60,743 nucleotides of DNA from Gemmatimonadaceae bacterium (GCA_036496605.1 DASXKV010000040.1:1-60743), one strand, 5' to 3'; positions 7,419-16,135 are shown, counted from the first letter of the stretch. Made by a program: numbers and translations. The notes: generated from the sequence alone by a model not told the origin.

Positions 7419-8387
7419 TCACTGCTCGAAAAGAGCACGGATCTCCACGTTGGTGAGCTGAGCCCCTAACGCCAACATCAGATCGATCCGGGCCTGCTGC
7501 GGTCTGCGGCTGCCGGCGAGGATGGCACCGCGTTCGTGCAGCCGGCGCGCGCCGCCTGGGTAGCCGTAGGTTCGGCCGACGCGGCCACGCTGGACTCGTG
7601 AGGCAATGATCACCGGCTTGCCCTCGTCGTGCCAGCGATCGATCCCTTCGATCATCGCCGGGGGAACGTTGCCTCGGCCCATGCCGGCGAGCACCACGCC
7701 GCGAGCGTCGCGTCGCGAGGCGTCGAGGAGCCGCGAATCGGATCCGGCCCAGGCGTAAACGATATCGACGGGACCGCCGAGCTCCCGCGGGCTGAGGGCC
7801 GGCTGCAACTCGGGCAGCGCGCGGCGGAATACGACCTGTCCGTCGTCCACGACGCCTAACGGTCCGAGGCCGGGACTCTCGAAGGCGTCGACGGCATGCG
7901 TGTGGGTCTTGGTCACGTCCAGAGCCGAGAATATTCGGTCGCACATAGCGACGAGGACTCCGAAGCCCGCGGTCGACTCACTTGCCGCCACGCGAACGGC
8001 GGCGCCGAGATTTGCCGGACCGTCCCAGCCAAGGTCGCTCGCCGTGCGCATTGCGCCGGTGAAGACGACGGGCTTCGACGCGTCCAGCGAGCGCGCCGCG
8101 AGATACGCCGATTCCTCGAGCGAGTCGGTCCCGTGCGTCACGACGATGCCCTGCACTTCGCTCCTGCCAAGTTGTTCGGCGATGGCATTGCGGAGCGCCC
8201 ACATGCGGTCGGTCGTCATGTGAGGCCCGGGGTACGCGCCGAAGTCGACGATCTCCACGTCCGCGATCTTCTCGATCGCCGGCGCAAGTGCAAGGATGTC
8301 GCGCCCCGACATCGACGGGACCGCGCCGCCACTCGCCGGATCGTGGCGCATCGAGATCGTTCCGCCAGTGAAGAGGAGAACGATCAT
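7419..8387 (-). CDS. Asparaginase family protein (L-asparaginase)
   Basis: A 322-residue asparaginase/glutaminase. It has both catalytic threonine motifs: TGGTIS with Thr10, and VVTHGTDSLEESA with Thr87-Asp88. It hydrolyses L-asparagine to aspartate and ammonia. No signal peptide is visible, so it acts in the cytoplasm like type I enzymes. The start ATG overlaps the stop of the upstream SDR gene (ATGA), placing it last in gmhA-SDR-asparaginase. Two octamer-like sites lie inside: 7854-7861 exact, and CCCTAACG near the 3' end. Confidence 0.87.
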   Translation of the reverse strand: MIVLLFTGGTISMRHDPASGGAVPSMSGRDILALAPAIEKIADVEIVDFGAYPGPHMTTDRMWALRNAIAEQLGRSEVQGIVVTHGTDSLEESAYLAARSLDASKPVVFTGAMRTASDLGWDGPANLGAAVRVAASESTAGFGVLVAMCDRIFSALDVTKTHTHAVDAFESPGLGPLGVVDDGQVVFRRALPELQPALSPRELGGPVDIVYAWAGSDSRLLDASRRDARGVVLAGMGRGNVPPAMIEGIDRWHDEGKPVIIASRVQRGRVGRTYGYPGGARRLHERGAILAGSRRPQQARIDLMLALGAQLTNVEIRALFEQ

Positions 8388-9139
8388 CCGACGAGCACAC
8401 TACCGCCGTTGACGTTGAGAATCTCGCCAGTGATGTGGCGGCCGAGGTCGGAGCAGAGAAAGACGATCGGACCGGCGATGTCGCGAGGATGAGCGACGCG
8501 TCCAAGTGGAATCGAAGCCGCGATACGATCGCGGCCGCCGGCGGCGAACGGCTCCTCGCACATCTCCGTGTCGACCCAGCCTGGCGCAACGCTGTTGACG
8601 GTGATGCCGCGCTTCGCGAGCTCGATGCACAACGATTTCACATACGAGATCATTGCGCCTTTCGAGGCGGCATAGTCGGCGTGATAGGCTTCGCCGCGCT
8701 GTCCGGCGGTGCTCGACACGAGCACGATGCGTCCGCCGTCGGACATCGAGCGCGCCGCGGCGCGCGTCGTGTAGAACATCGAGTCGACGTTCTCCATCAT
8801 CGTGCGCCGCCAGCGGCTGTCGTCCATGTCGGCGACCGGAACGTCGTCGGTGGGCCAGATGCCGGCGTTACCGACGAAGAAGTCCAGGCCGCCGAGGTCC
8901 TTGGCCGCGCTCCGAATCAGCAACTCCGATCCATCACGCGAGCCGATGTCTTGAGCATATGCGAATGCCCGCACGCCGGCGGCTTTCGCCTGCTCGACGA
9001 TGCGCACCGCGTCCTCCTTCCGCGATCGATACCCGATGGCCACATCGACGCCGTACTCGGCGAACAACAGCGCTGTCGCCGCGCCGATGCCGCGCGACCC
9101 GCCCGTCACCAACGCGCGCTTGCCGCGAAGAGCGTTCAC
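8384..9139 (-). CDS. SDR family oxidoreductase, FabG-like
   Basis: A 251-residue classical short-chain dehydrogenase. The cofactor motif TGGSRGIG is at 12-19, NAG is at 91-93, and the catalytic set is Ser142/143, Tyr156 and Lys160 (Y-A-A-S-K). The C-terminus, ITGEILNVNGGSVLVG, is the usual FabG ending. 3-Oxoacyl-ACP reductase is the default reading. Placement between a phosphosugar isomerase and an asparaginase, away from fab genes, leaves the substrate open; sugar or polyol oxidation is possible. It overlaps both neighbours by 4 nt (ATGA on the asparaginase side, GTGA-type on the gmhA side), so all three are probably made from one mRNA. Confidence 0.85.
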   Translation of the reverse strand: MNALRGKRALVTGGSRGIGAATALLFAEYGVDVAIGYRSRKEDAVRIVEQAKAAGVRAFAYAQDIGSRDGSELLIRSAAKDLGGLDFFVGNAGIWPTDDVPVADMDDSRWRRTMMENVDSMFYTTRAAARSMSDGGRIVLVSSTAGQRGEAYHADYAASKGAMISYVKSLCIELAKRGITVNSVAPGWVDTEMCEEPFAAGGRDRIAASIPLGRVAHPRDIAGPIVFLCSDLGRHITGEILNVNGGSVLVG

Positions 9140-9711
9140 AGCGTTCGCTCCACGAGGTCGCAGATGATGTGCTCGATGCAGAGATGCATCTCCTGCGCGC
9201 GATCCGTCCGGTCGGTCGGAATGATCACGGAGTGGTCGGCCAGCTCGAGCAGTGGACCGCCGTCGCGCGCGCTGAACGCAAGCACGGGAATGCCTCGATC
9301 ACGGGCCGCCTCGGCGGCACGGAGCACGTTAGGCGACGCGCCGCTCGTCGAGTGGATGATCAGGAGATCACCCTCCTTCGCCAGCGCCTGAATCTGTCGC
9401 GCGAACACGTGCTCGAAGCCGAAATCGTTGCTGGCGGCGGTGAGGAGCGAGCTATCGGTCGTCAGCGCAATGGCCGGATACGCTCGCCGGTTTCGCATGT
9501 AGCGGACGACGTATTCGGTGGCGAGGTGCTGGGCATCGGCGGCGCTGCCGCCATTGCCACAAAAGAACAACGTTCCGCCGGCGCGAACGGTGTCCTCGAC
9601 GAGTCCGAGCGCGACGTCTAGCTGGGCGCCGAGCTCGTCGGCGACACGGTTGGCGAGGGTCGCGAGATCGCGCAGCGCGTAGGTGAATTGCGCTCCGGGT
9701 GTCGACGTCAA
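9136..9711 (-). CDS. gmhA: Phosphoheptose isomerase (SIS domain)
   Basis: A 191-residue single-domain SIS isomerase. The signature CGNGGSAADAQHLATEYV starts near residue 51, followed by AIALTTDSS and STSGASPNVLRAA. These are the phosphate-binding and active-site loops of GmhA/DiaA proteins. GmhA turns sedoheptulose 7-phosphate into D-glycero-D-manno-heptose 7-phosphate for the LPS inner core or other heptose glycans. The TTG start at 9711 gives a normal length. DiaA (a DnaA-binding paralogue) is the alternative, but the full catalytic residues favour an enzyme. A CGTTAGGC octamer (9327-9334) encodes the SPNV tetrad within the SIS domain. Confidence 0.82.
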   Translation of the reverse strand: MTSTPGAQFTYALRDLATLANRVADELGAQLDVALGLVEDTVRAGGTLFFCGNGGSAADAQHLATEYVVRYMRNRRAYPAIALTTDSSLLTAASNDFGFEHVFARQIQALAKEGDLLIIHSTSGASPNVLRAAEAARDRGIPVLAFSARDGGPLLELADHSVIIPTDRTDRAQEMHLCIEHIICDLVERTL

Positions 9712-9777
9712 CGTTCGTATTGGACTGAGGTGGAAGCAGCAGGAGTTGTGAGCACGGGATACGTGTCGCTACGGTGC

Positions 9778-10533
9778 CTAACGGCTACCCAGCAGGAGCT
9801 CTTTGAGACGATCGAACACGCCGCGGCGACGGCCGATGGGCGGAACGGGTTCTATCGGCTCGTTCGCCAATAAGTGAGCCGCGTTTCGCCTCGTGAGCAA
9901 ATCCGCGGCGTCGTCCGCGCCGAGCTCGGTGAGCCAACGATGCGCGGGCAGCAGTGCGCGCGAGTCGCCGTGCGTGTCGCTCGCGAGGAGATCGACCAGG
10001 CCCTCCTCGAGGAGCGACGCGGCCACCGTCCCCTGCGGTCCGCTGGCGAAAACGCCGGCGACATCGGTCTGGATCACCGCCCCAACGCGCCGCCATTCCT
10101 CGACGCGCTCCACCGTGCATCCCCAGTAGCGTTCAGGGTGTGCGAGCACGGGGACGATGCCGCTCATCCTGAGCCGAAAGAGCTCTTCCGACGCGTTAGG
10201 CGGGATCATCATGCGCGGGAACTCGACGAGGACCGCACTCGAGCCGCCGAGCGACAGCCGCCGGTCGCGCAGGTCGGCACCGGGCTGATCGAGCATGATT
10301 TCCCAGCCGAGCTTGAGCTCCGGGCTCTCGACGGCGGCGGCTCGAAGTGAGGCGAGAATCTCGAGATGGCGCTCGTACGGCGCGGCCGCGGCGCGTGATG
10401 CGTCCAGATGCGGCGTGCAGACGACGATCTGTACGCCGTCGGCGGCGAAGCGCGCGAGGATCGGGATGGAGACATCGGCCGAGGGTGATCCGTCGTCGAC
10501 GCCGGGAAGCAAGTGCGTGTGTACGTCGATCAT
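9778..10533 (-). CDS. PHP-type tyrosine-protein phosphatase (CpsB/CapC/YwqE family)
   Basis: A 251-residue protein beginning MIDVHTHLLPGVDDG, the metal-binding HxH motif (His5, His7) of PHP-fold phosphatases of the CpsB/CapC/YwqE family. Further ligand regions are CTPHLD, VLAHPERY and SDTHGDSR. These Mn2+-dependent enzymes dephosphorylate tyrosine kinases that control capsule or exopolysaccharide export. No BY-kinase or export gene is in the window. The gene ends in an octamer: its last codon and stop read CGT TAG GC (9776-9783). It starts 3 bp after the stop of the upstream hypothetical gene. Confidence 0.88.
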   Translation of the reverse strand: MIDVHTHLLPGVDDGSPSADVSIPILARFAADGVQIVVCTPHLDASRAAAAPYERHLEILASLRAAAVESPELKLGWEIMLDQPGADLRDRRLSLGGSSAVLVEFPRMMIPPNASEELFRLRMSGIVPVLAHPERYWGCTVERVEEWRRVGAVIQTDVAGVFASGPQGTVAASLLEEGLVDLLASDTHGDSRALLPAHRWLTELGADDAADLLTRRNAAHLLANEPIEPVPPIGRRRGVFDRLKELLLGSR

Positions 10534-10536
10534 CGA

Positions 10537-10872
10537 TCAGGCGTCGGGCGAGGTCGGCTCTCCCGCCAGTGCTCCGAGCCGCGTCATCGCGGCCGTGGCG
10601 CGGTCATCGAGTTTCGCGATGTCAGCGGCCGCCGCTTCGAAGGCATAAGTGACGAGTGCGTCGGCCGCGAGGAGATCGATCGCCGAGTCCCGTCCGAGGG
10701 CATCAGGCTGCAAGAGTCGCTCGAGCAGCCCGGTCGCCGCATCGAGGCAGAGCGCGGCTGCGCGTGACGCGTCGTCCTCGGCGCGCCGGCCTAACGCCTC
10801 GACGATTCGCTCCATCAGCGCGGGCGGCGGGGCGGGCGTCCGCGATCGCAGCCAGTCGAGCAGCGTCATCAC
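10537..10872 (-). CDS. Hypothetical protein, 111 aa, alpha-helical
   Basis: I do not recognise this small protein. It is rich in Ala and Leu, with no signal peptide, and is predicted to be almost wholly helical: LMERIVEALGRRAEDDAS, AALCLDAATGLLERLL and AADALVTYAFEAAAADIAK look like amphipathic helices. It overlaps alaS by 4 nt (ATGA) and is followed after 3 bp by the cpsB-like gene, so it is translationally coupled to both. Its position in an alaS operon is its only functional clue. It carries a CGTTAGGC octamer at 10789-10796, which puts a TTA codon in frame. Confidence 0.65.
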   Translation of the reverse strand: MMTLLDWLRSRTPAPPPALMERIVEALGRRAEDDASRAAALCLDAATGLLERLLQPDALGRDSAIDLLAADALVTYAFEAAAADIAKLDDRATAAMTRLGALAGEPTSPDA

Positions 10873-13652
10873 GCCCCGCCGAGGGCGGCGCCCACGAGCT
10901 CCAATCCGCGCTGTGCTGCCTCGTCGAATCGATCGGCGTCGGGAAGACCGGCTTGCGCCATATGCGCCTTCCCGCCGCCGCGCCCGCCGGCGGCGGCCGC
11001 GATCTCCTTGATCAGCGTGTCGGCGCGAATGCCGCGCTCGCGCAGATCGTCGCTGACGATGACGATGACGCCTCCCTTCCCGTCCGAGAATTTGCTGCCG
11101 ACGACGCCGACGCCGCTGCCGATGCGCTCTCGTAAGGCGTCGCCGAACACCTGGAGCTCGCGCACGTCACCCGCGCGCACCGTCCCGGACACATAGCGCA
11201 CGCCGTTCGCGCCAACCGACACCGCTTTCTCGAGCAGCGTCTGCAGTTGATCGCCGCCGCCGCGCATCGCTTCCTCGAGCCGACGCTCGAGCGCTCGCCG
11301 CTCCTCGACCAGCTGATTGACCCGGCGCTCTACCTGATCCGCGGGAACGCGAAGCGAATCGGCCACACGATGCAGCGCGCGCTCTTCGCCGCGGACGAAC
11401 TCGTATGCGCCCGGACCGGTCACTCCTTCGATCCGGCGAACGCCAGCCGCGACTCCCGTCTCGCTCACGATCTTGAAGAATCCGATCTGCGCCGTGTTGC
11501 GCACGTGCGTGCCGCCGCAGAGCTCCATCGAGAAGCCAGGGATCTTCACGACGCGCACGACGTCGCCGTATTTCTCGCCGAACAGCGCCATCGCGCCAGC
11601 GTCGCGCGCTTCCTGATACGCCATCTCGTCCGTCGTGACCGGGATCGCCTGCCAGATCTCGCGGTTCACGAGTGCTTCGATCTCCTCGAGACGCTCTCGC
11701 TTCACCGGCCCGTGATGAGTAAAGTCGAATCGCAGTCGTTCCGGCGCCACGAGCGAGCCCGCCTGATGGACGGCTTCGCCGAGCACCTGCCGCAATGCCG
11801 CGTGCAACAGGTGCGTCGCCGTATGATTGCGTTCCGTCTCATGACGCCGCTCGCTCGGCACGCGCGCGGTGACGCGCCCGAAGCGAAAGGTGCCAACGAG
11901 CGGACCGACGGCGGCCGGACGCCCATCGATCTTGCGGACGTCGTCGACTTCGACGCGCCAACCGTCGCCGCTGATCTCACCGCGGTCGGAGATCTGTCCA
12001 CCCGACTCGGCGTAGAATGGCGACTCGCGGAGGAGAACCGCGACGCGGCCGTCCGGCAAATGGCGAACTGCCGTCGTCTGCGTCTCGATCTCGATCGCGT
12101 CGTAACCGACGAAGCTTCCCTCAGCGGATTTCTCACCCGGCGGAAGCTCCCATTGGTTCCAGTCGGCGAGGCTATCGGTACCGACCGTGATCTTCCTGGC
12201 CCTTCGCTCCGCCTGCGAGCGCTCTCGTTGTGCCTGCAGCGCCGCCTCGAAGCCCGCGATGTCGACGGTATAGCCGCGCTCGCGCGCCATGAGCTCCGTC
12301 AAATCGATCGGAAACCCGAAGGTGTCGTACAGGCGGAAGGCATCCTCTCCGCTGATCGTTCCTCGCAGATCGGCGCTGCCCTCGACAGTGAGCGTTGGCG
12401 CGAGCTGCTCGAAGCGAGAGAGACCACCCTCGATCGTGGCGAGGAATCCCTGCTCCTCCACGCGCGTCGTCTCGACAATGTGCTTCGCGCGCGCTTTGAG
12501 CTCGGGATAGACATCGTTCATCGTTTCGATTACGGTCTCGACGACGTCCACGAGCGTCGGCTCCTTGCGTCCGAGGAGCCATGCGTGCCGTACCGCCCGC
12601 CGAAGAATGCGACGGAGCACGTACCCCCGTCCCTCATTGGATGGAAATACGCCGTCGGCTAACAAAAAGGCGACCGCGCGCGCGTGGTCGGCAAGCACAC
12701 GAAAAGAGGCCGGCGACACCGCATTCGCGATCACATCAGATCCGCCGCGTCCGCCCCGCACCTTCAATCCCGACCGTGGCTCATCGTTCTCGCGTCCCCA
12801 GTACGGGATGCCGACGACTTTTTCGACTTTGCGAATCAGCGATGAGAAGACGTCGGTGTGAAAATTGTTCGTCACGCCCTGCAGCGCCGCCGCGATGCGC
12901 TCCAGGCCAGCACCCGTATCCACAGATGGCTTTGGCAGCGGCACGAGCGTCCCGTCGGACTGCCGATCGTACTGCATGAACACGAGGTTCCAGATCTCGA
13001 GAAACCGGCCCGCCTCGGCACCTTCGACGAAGCCCTCGAGCGAATAGTCGTCGTGGTCCTCGGTCCACTCGCCGTGCGCACCGGCCGGATAGCGCCAATC
13101 GTTCGCGAGATGCGCGAGGTCGACGTAGATCTCGGAGCACGGACCGCATGGGCCCGTGTCCGCCATCTGCCAGAAATTGTCCTTGTCGCTGAGACCGTAG
13201 ATGCGGCTGTCGGGGAGACCGGCGATCTCGCGCCAGAGCGCGCGCGCTTCGTCGTCGGCGTGGTGCACCGAGACGCGAATCTCCTTGGGGTCGAGCGACA
13301 GCTCATGCGTGACGAACTCCCAGGCAAACTCAATCGCGTTGCGTTTGAAGTAATCGCCGAAGGAGAAATTGCCGAGCATCTCGAAAAAGGTGTGGTGCCG
13401 CGCCGTGTGGCCCACCTGCTCGAGATCGTTATGCTTTCCGCCGGCACGCACGCATTTCTGCGATGTGGTCGCGCGACGCCCGAAGTCTGGCTCCTCGAGA
13501 CCGAGGAAGACTTTCTTGAACTGGACCATCCCGGCGTTGGTGAACAGCAGGGTGGGATCGTCGCCTGGAACGAGCGAGGAGCTCGGACGGATGGTGTGTC
13601 CGTTACGACGGAAATAGTCTAAAAATCGCAGTCTGATTTCAGCGGCCTTCAT
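10869..13652 (-). CDS. alaS: Alanyl-tRNA synthetase
   Basis: A full-length, 927-residue class II synthetase that charges tRNA-Ala. The N-terminus MKAAEIRLRFLDYFRRNGH is followed by PTLLFTNAGMVQFK (class II motif region). The editing domain carries HTATHLLHAAL and CGGTH zinc ligands, and the C-terminal DHHA1 domain ends with RGGGKAHMAQAG. The start is set at the ATG of 13650-13652, which matches the family; an in-frame ATG at 13682 would add ten residues encoded by the loop and arm of a palindrome. A TATATT box ends 7 nt before the chosen ATG, and no SD is visible, suggesting a leaderless mRNA. Confidence 0.96.
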   Translation of the reverse strand: MKAAEIRLRFLDYFRRNGHTIRPSSSLVPGDDPTLLFTNAGMVQFKKVFLGLEEPDFGRRATTSQKCVRAGGKHNDLEQVGHTARHHTFFEMLGNFSFGDYFKRNAIEFAWEFVTHELSLDPKEIRVSVHHADDEARALWREIAGLPDSRIYGLSDKDNFWQMADTGPCGPCSEIYVDLAHLANDWRYPAGAHGEWTEDHDDYSLEGFVEGAEAGRFLEIWNLVFMQYDRQSDGTLVPLPKPSVDTGAGLERIAAALQGVTNNFHTDVFSSLIRKVEKVVGIPYWGRENDEPRSGLKVRGGRGGSDVIANAVSPASFRVLADHARAVAFLLADGVFPSNEGRGYVLRRILRRAVRHAWLLGRKEPTLVDVVETVIETMNDVYPELKARAKHIVETTRVEEQGFLATIEGGLSRFEQLAPTLTVEGSADLRGTISGEDAFRLYDTFGFPIDLTELMARERGYTVDIAGFEAALQAQRERSQAERRARKITVGTDSLADWNQWELPPGEKSAEGSFVGYDAIEIETQTTAVRHLPDGRVAVLLRESPFYAESGGQISDRGEISGDGWRVEVDDVRKIDGRPAAVGPLVGTFRFGRVTARVPSERRHETERNHTATHLLHAALRQVLGEAVHQAGSLVAPERLRFDFTHHGPVKRERLEEIEALVNREIWQAIPVTTDEMAYQEARDAGAMALFGEKYGDVVRVVKIPGFSMELCGGTHVRNTAQIGFFKIVSETGVAAGVRRIEGVTGPGAYEFVRGEERALHRVADSLRVPADQVERRVNQLVEERRALERRLEEAMRGGGDQLQTLLEKAVSVGANGVRYVSGTVRAGDVRELQVFGDALRERIGSGVGVVGSKFSDGKGGVIVIVSDDLRERGIRADTLIKEIAAAAGGRGGGKAHMAQAGLPDADRFDEAAQRGLELVGAALGGA

Positions 13653-13654
13653 TC

Positions 13655-13710
13655 TGCGGAATATAGGACAGCTTGCGAGCATACGCTCGCAGGCTGTCCT
13701 ATATTCCGCA
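13655..13710. repeat. Near-perfect 56-bp palindrome upstream of alaS
   Basis: The arms are 13655-13680 and 13685-13710, with a 4-nt loop (ATAC) and only one mismatched position (13673/13692). Each arm contains TATATT-type sequence (AATATAGG on one side, CCTATATT on the other), so the element could present a -10 box in both directions. It lies just 2 bp from the alaS ATG. Its exact symmetry is striking compared with the other, more decayed inverted repeats. Confidence 0.9.
13660..13665 (-). promoter_or_regulatory. alaS: Putative -10 box TATATT of alaS
   Basis: The minus-strand TATATT ends 7 nt before the ATG at 13652. A transcript initiated at the usual distance would begin at or next to the A of the start codon, giving a leaderless mRNA. 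No consensus -35 is visible 17 bp upstream, where the palindrome arm lies. Confidence 0.45.
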
Positions 13711-14012
13711 TCAGAAGTCGCTCGCTGGCGCTCGCTCGAAGCCGATATGGAGTCGCTCGCGCTGTGCGCTCGCTCCCGCTCCTCTCGCCTTTATTGTGCT
13801 CAGATCTCGATGGCAGGAGCGGAGTCGAGTCTCGATAGCAGGAGCGGAGTCCGGAGGGGCAGCTATGGCGATACTGCCATCCTATCGACCATGCCTAACG
13901 GCGTAGGGGCGATGGCAGTATCGTCATAGTGCCCCGGAGCGGCTCCGCTCCCGCGATTGCACGCACGGACGCACGGACGCACGGAACACAACCGCCCTGA
14001 GCGACTCCGCAG
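13711..14012. repeat. Repeat-rich intergenic region, including a 44-bp inverted repeat
   Basis: No gene is visible. The region holds tandem CGCTCG-rich sequence (13717-13785), a direct repeat of GGCAGGAGCGGAGT / AGCAGGAGCGGAGT (13812 and 13837 onward), and a large imperfect inverted repeat with arms at 13838-13881 and 13911-13954. The 29-bp loop between the arms contains the octamer GCCTAACG (13893-13900), the only clearly intergenic copy. Three tandem 8-mers ACGCACGG follow at 13961-13984. Together with the alaS palindrome, it separates recX from alaS. Confidence 0.75.
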
Positions 14013-14666
14013 TCATTCTCTCGCGTGGGCTTCGTCGCGCGACAACACGGTGCGAAGGGTTCGCGCGATGTCGTCGCCGTCATAACCGCGCCGAGCGAGG
14101 AACGAGTAGAGTCGGCGTCGCTGGACGGTGGTGTCGAGGCGTTCGAGTGATTTCAACTTCTTGCGCGCGACGCGCTCGAGAGTGCCTTCCTCGTCGACGT
14201 GTTCATCCGCGAAGACTTCGGTGATGGCCGCATCGGCCACTTCGCGCGCGACGCCTCGACGAGCCAGCTCCAGCTGCACGCGGCGGCGCGAGAGTCCGGC
14301 GCCGACGGCTTTGCTGCGAGCGAACTGTCTCGCGAAGCTGGCGTCGTCGAGAAATCCGGCACGGAGTAGTCGATCGATGGCGACGTCGACGTACTCGGGC
14401 AACTCTCGTTTCCTCACGAGCAGCCGCCGCAGCTCGGCTGACGAGCGTGCGCGAAGGGCGATCATGTTCAGCGCTCGATCGTAGGTGGCGACGATGCTCG
14501 TCTCGCGCGCCAACGCAGCATCGAGGCGCTCATCGACGACAACGCCGACGGCGAGTCGCAATCGCTCGAGCGCCTCGAGCGAAAGCGTGGCGACGTGGCC
14601 ACCGTCGACAGCGACGTCGAATCGGCCATTGCGCCGTGGAGCTGCGGTGATCGAAGTAACTAGCAT
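14013..14666 (-). CDS. recX: Regulatory protein RecX
   Basis: A 217-residue RecX homologue. The family pattern of three-helix repeats is clear: RALNMIALRARSSAELRRLL, then VAIDRLLRAGFLDDASFARQF with the SKAVGAGLSRRRVQLELARRGV signature split after it, and a C-terminal LYSFLARRGYDGDDIARTL repeat. RecX binds inside the RecA filament groove and limits RecA activity. It follows recA in the direction of transcription, as is common, but a 358-bp repeat-filled gap separates them. A slightly long N-terminus (about 50 residues before the first repeat) is normal for non-proteobacterial RecX. The start ATG at 14666 has no strong SD. Confidence 0.85.
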   Translation of the reverse strand: MLVTSITAAPRRNGRFDVAVDGGHVATLSLEALERLRLAVGVVVDERLDAALARETSIVATYDRALNMIALRARSSAELRRLLVRKRELPEYVDVAIDRLLRAGFLDDASFARQFARSKAVGAGLSRRRVQLELARRGVAREVADAAITEVFADEHVDEEGTLERVARKKLKSLERLDTTVQRRRLYSFLARRGYDGDDIARTLRTVLSRDEAHARE

Positions 14667-14757
14667 AGATAGAGCGGTGTCGATGGTGGGCGAGATTGAG
14701 GCTCGAGCCGCGAGCCATCTCGCATCTGAAGCTCGATCTCGAGACTCGTTGCTGCCT
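14667..14757. other. Flank of dispersed element copy B
   Basis: No gene is visible. The segment holds CGAG/GCTCG-rich inverted motifs (GCTCGAGCCGCGAGCC at 14701-14716), resembling the outer part of the neighbouring dispersed element, perhaps a decayed half-copy. Confidence 0.4.
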
Positions 14758-14886
14758 TCTCGTGGCTCGCATCTGGGCTCGCTGATGGCGGGTGAGATGC
14801 GTGAGTGCGACTTCGAAAGGGCGGGATCTCATTACTCACGTCTCGCTTCTGGAGCTCGGCCTCGACGCGACTCGTCCCGGAATCTC
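14758..14886 (-). repeat. Dispersed palindromic element, copy B (reverse orientation)
   Basis: This is the reverse-strand copy of the family also found at 4048-4213 and 42081-42235. Its 67-bp core, 14802-14868, differs from the copy at 42100-42166 at only about four positions. Similarity extends outward on both sides: GGTGAGATGCGTGAG toward the left and ACTCGTCCCGGAATCTCCG toward the right. It has no coding potential and lies between recA and recX. Confidence 0.85.
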
Positions 14887-14887
14887 C

Positions 14888-14994
14888 GCCTTTTGCCGCG
14901 CGCAAAGCGCGCAGCAAAAAGGCCGGGGACCAACAGCCTGATCACGAGGGGAGTATCCGGGTCCCGACGATCCCAGGGCTGCGTGTCCCCGGCC
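14888..14994 (-). repeat. Two strong hairpins downstream of recA
   Basis: The first hairpin has arms 14888-14903 and 14907-14923 around an AAA loop, with GCGCGC at the apex and an A/T-rich base. The second has outer arms GGCCGGGGAC (14921-14930) and GTCCCCGGCC (14985-14994), plus inner CAGCC/GGCTG pairing, enclosing about 37 nt that can fold further. On the minus strand both follow the recA stop and may end or protect the recA transcript. Neither has the classic trailing T-run in the right direction. Confidence 0.65.
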
Positions 14995-15024
14995 CTGATG
15001 CAAAGGCCGGTGCGATGGTGGACG

Positions 15025-16068
15025 TCAGTCGTCCAGCACCTCTCCGTCTGCCAATCCAGCGCGCGGCGTCATGCCGAGCAGGTTCTTCACCTGCTCCTCG
15101 ACCTCGGTCATGAGCGCAGGATTGTCCTTGAGGAACATCTTCGAGTTTTCACGACCCTGGCCAATCTTCTGACCCTTATAGCTATACCATGCGCCGGACT
15201 TCTCGATGATCCCGGCTTCAGCCGCAATGTCGAGCACCAGGCTCGCGTGGCTGATGCCTTCGGCGTACATGATGTCGAATTCTGCCTGCTTGAACGGCGG
15301 CGCCACCTTGTTCTTCACGACTTTCACGCGCACGTGCGAACCGATGACGTCTTCCTTCTCCTTCACCGGACCGATGCGGCGAATGTCGAGGCGCACCGAC
15401 GCGTAGAACTTGAGCGCCTTACCTCCGGTCGTCGTTTCGGGATTCCCGAACATGACGCCGATCTTTTCACGCAATTGGTTGATGAAAATCACCGACGTCT
15501 TCGACCGGGCGATCGCACCCGTGAGCTTGCGGAGCGCCTGGCTCATGAGACGCGCTTGCAACCCGACGTGGGCGTCGCCCATGTCACCTTCAATCTCGGC
15601 TTTTGGCACCAGTGCCGCGACCGAGTCGATGACGACGACGTCGATCGCGCCCGAGCGAACGAGAATGTCGGCGATCTCGAGACCCTGCTCGCCGGTATCC
15701 GGCTGCGAGATGAGAAGATTCTCGACATCCACCCCGAGTTTCCGCGCGTATTCGGTGTCGAGCGCATGCTCGGCGTCGATATACGCGGCGACCCCGCCCG
15801 CGCGCTGTGCGTTCGCAACGACGTGAAGCGAAAGCGTCGTTTTGCCGCTCGACTCGGGACCGTAGATCTCGGTGACTCGGCCCCGCGGAATGCCGCCGAT
15901 GCCGATCGCCGCGTCCAGGTTGATAGCGCCGGTCGGGATCGCCTCGACTCGCACCTTAGTCTCGGTGCCGAGTCGCATGATCGACCCCTTCCCGCAGGTC
16001 TTTTCGATCTGCGTAATGGCCAGATTCAGCGCTTTTTTCTTGTCGTCCGTGATCGTAGAAACGGCCAT
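15025..16068 (-). CDS. recA: Recombinase RecA
   Basis: A 347-residue RecA, of standard length. Walker A is GPESSGKTT, the [10 protein letters not shown] strand is the Walker B region, [34 protein letters not shown] covers loop L2 (split into overlapping motifs), and the C-terminus ends with acidic residues. RecA forms filaments on single-stranded DNA, drives strand exchange and triggers LexA cleavage. The ATG at 16066-16068 fits the family N-terminus ([16 protein letters not shown]). Upstream, TTGATT-N17-TATTTT makes a good promoter overlapping the end of yraN. An AGAGGA lies about 10 nt before the ATG. Confidence 0.97.
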   Translation of the reverse strand: MAVSTITDDKKKALNLAITQIEKTCGKGSIMRLGTETKVRVEAIPTGAINLDAAIGIGGIPRGRVTEIYGPESSGKTTLSLHVVANAQRAGGVAAYIDAEHALDTEYARKLGVDVENLLISQPDTGEQGLEIADILVRSGAIDVVVIDSVAALVPKAEIEGDMGDAHVGLQARLMSQALRKLTGAIARSKTSVIFINQLREKIGVMFGNPETTTGGKALKFYASVRLDIRRIGPVKEKEDVIGSHVRVKVVKNKVAPPFKQAEFDIMYAEGISHASLVLDIAAEAGIIEKSGAWYSYKGQKIGQGRENSKMFLKDNPALMTEVEEQVKNLLGMTPRAGLADGEVLDD

Positions 16069-16135
16069 CGTGCACACATCCTCTCGTTGATCGTGGATAC
16101 TCTGGCCAAGCAGAATCGTACCGGAAACACCGTGG

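Noticed and set aside
13653-13682. alaS start at the upstream ATG (adding MLASCPIFRR)
   Set aside because: The extra residues are encoded by the palindrome, are not family-like, and the ATG at 13652 gives the usual AlaRS N-terminus.
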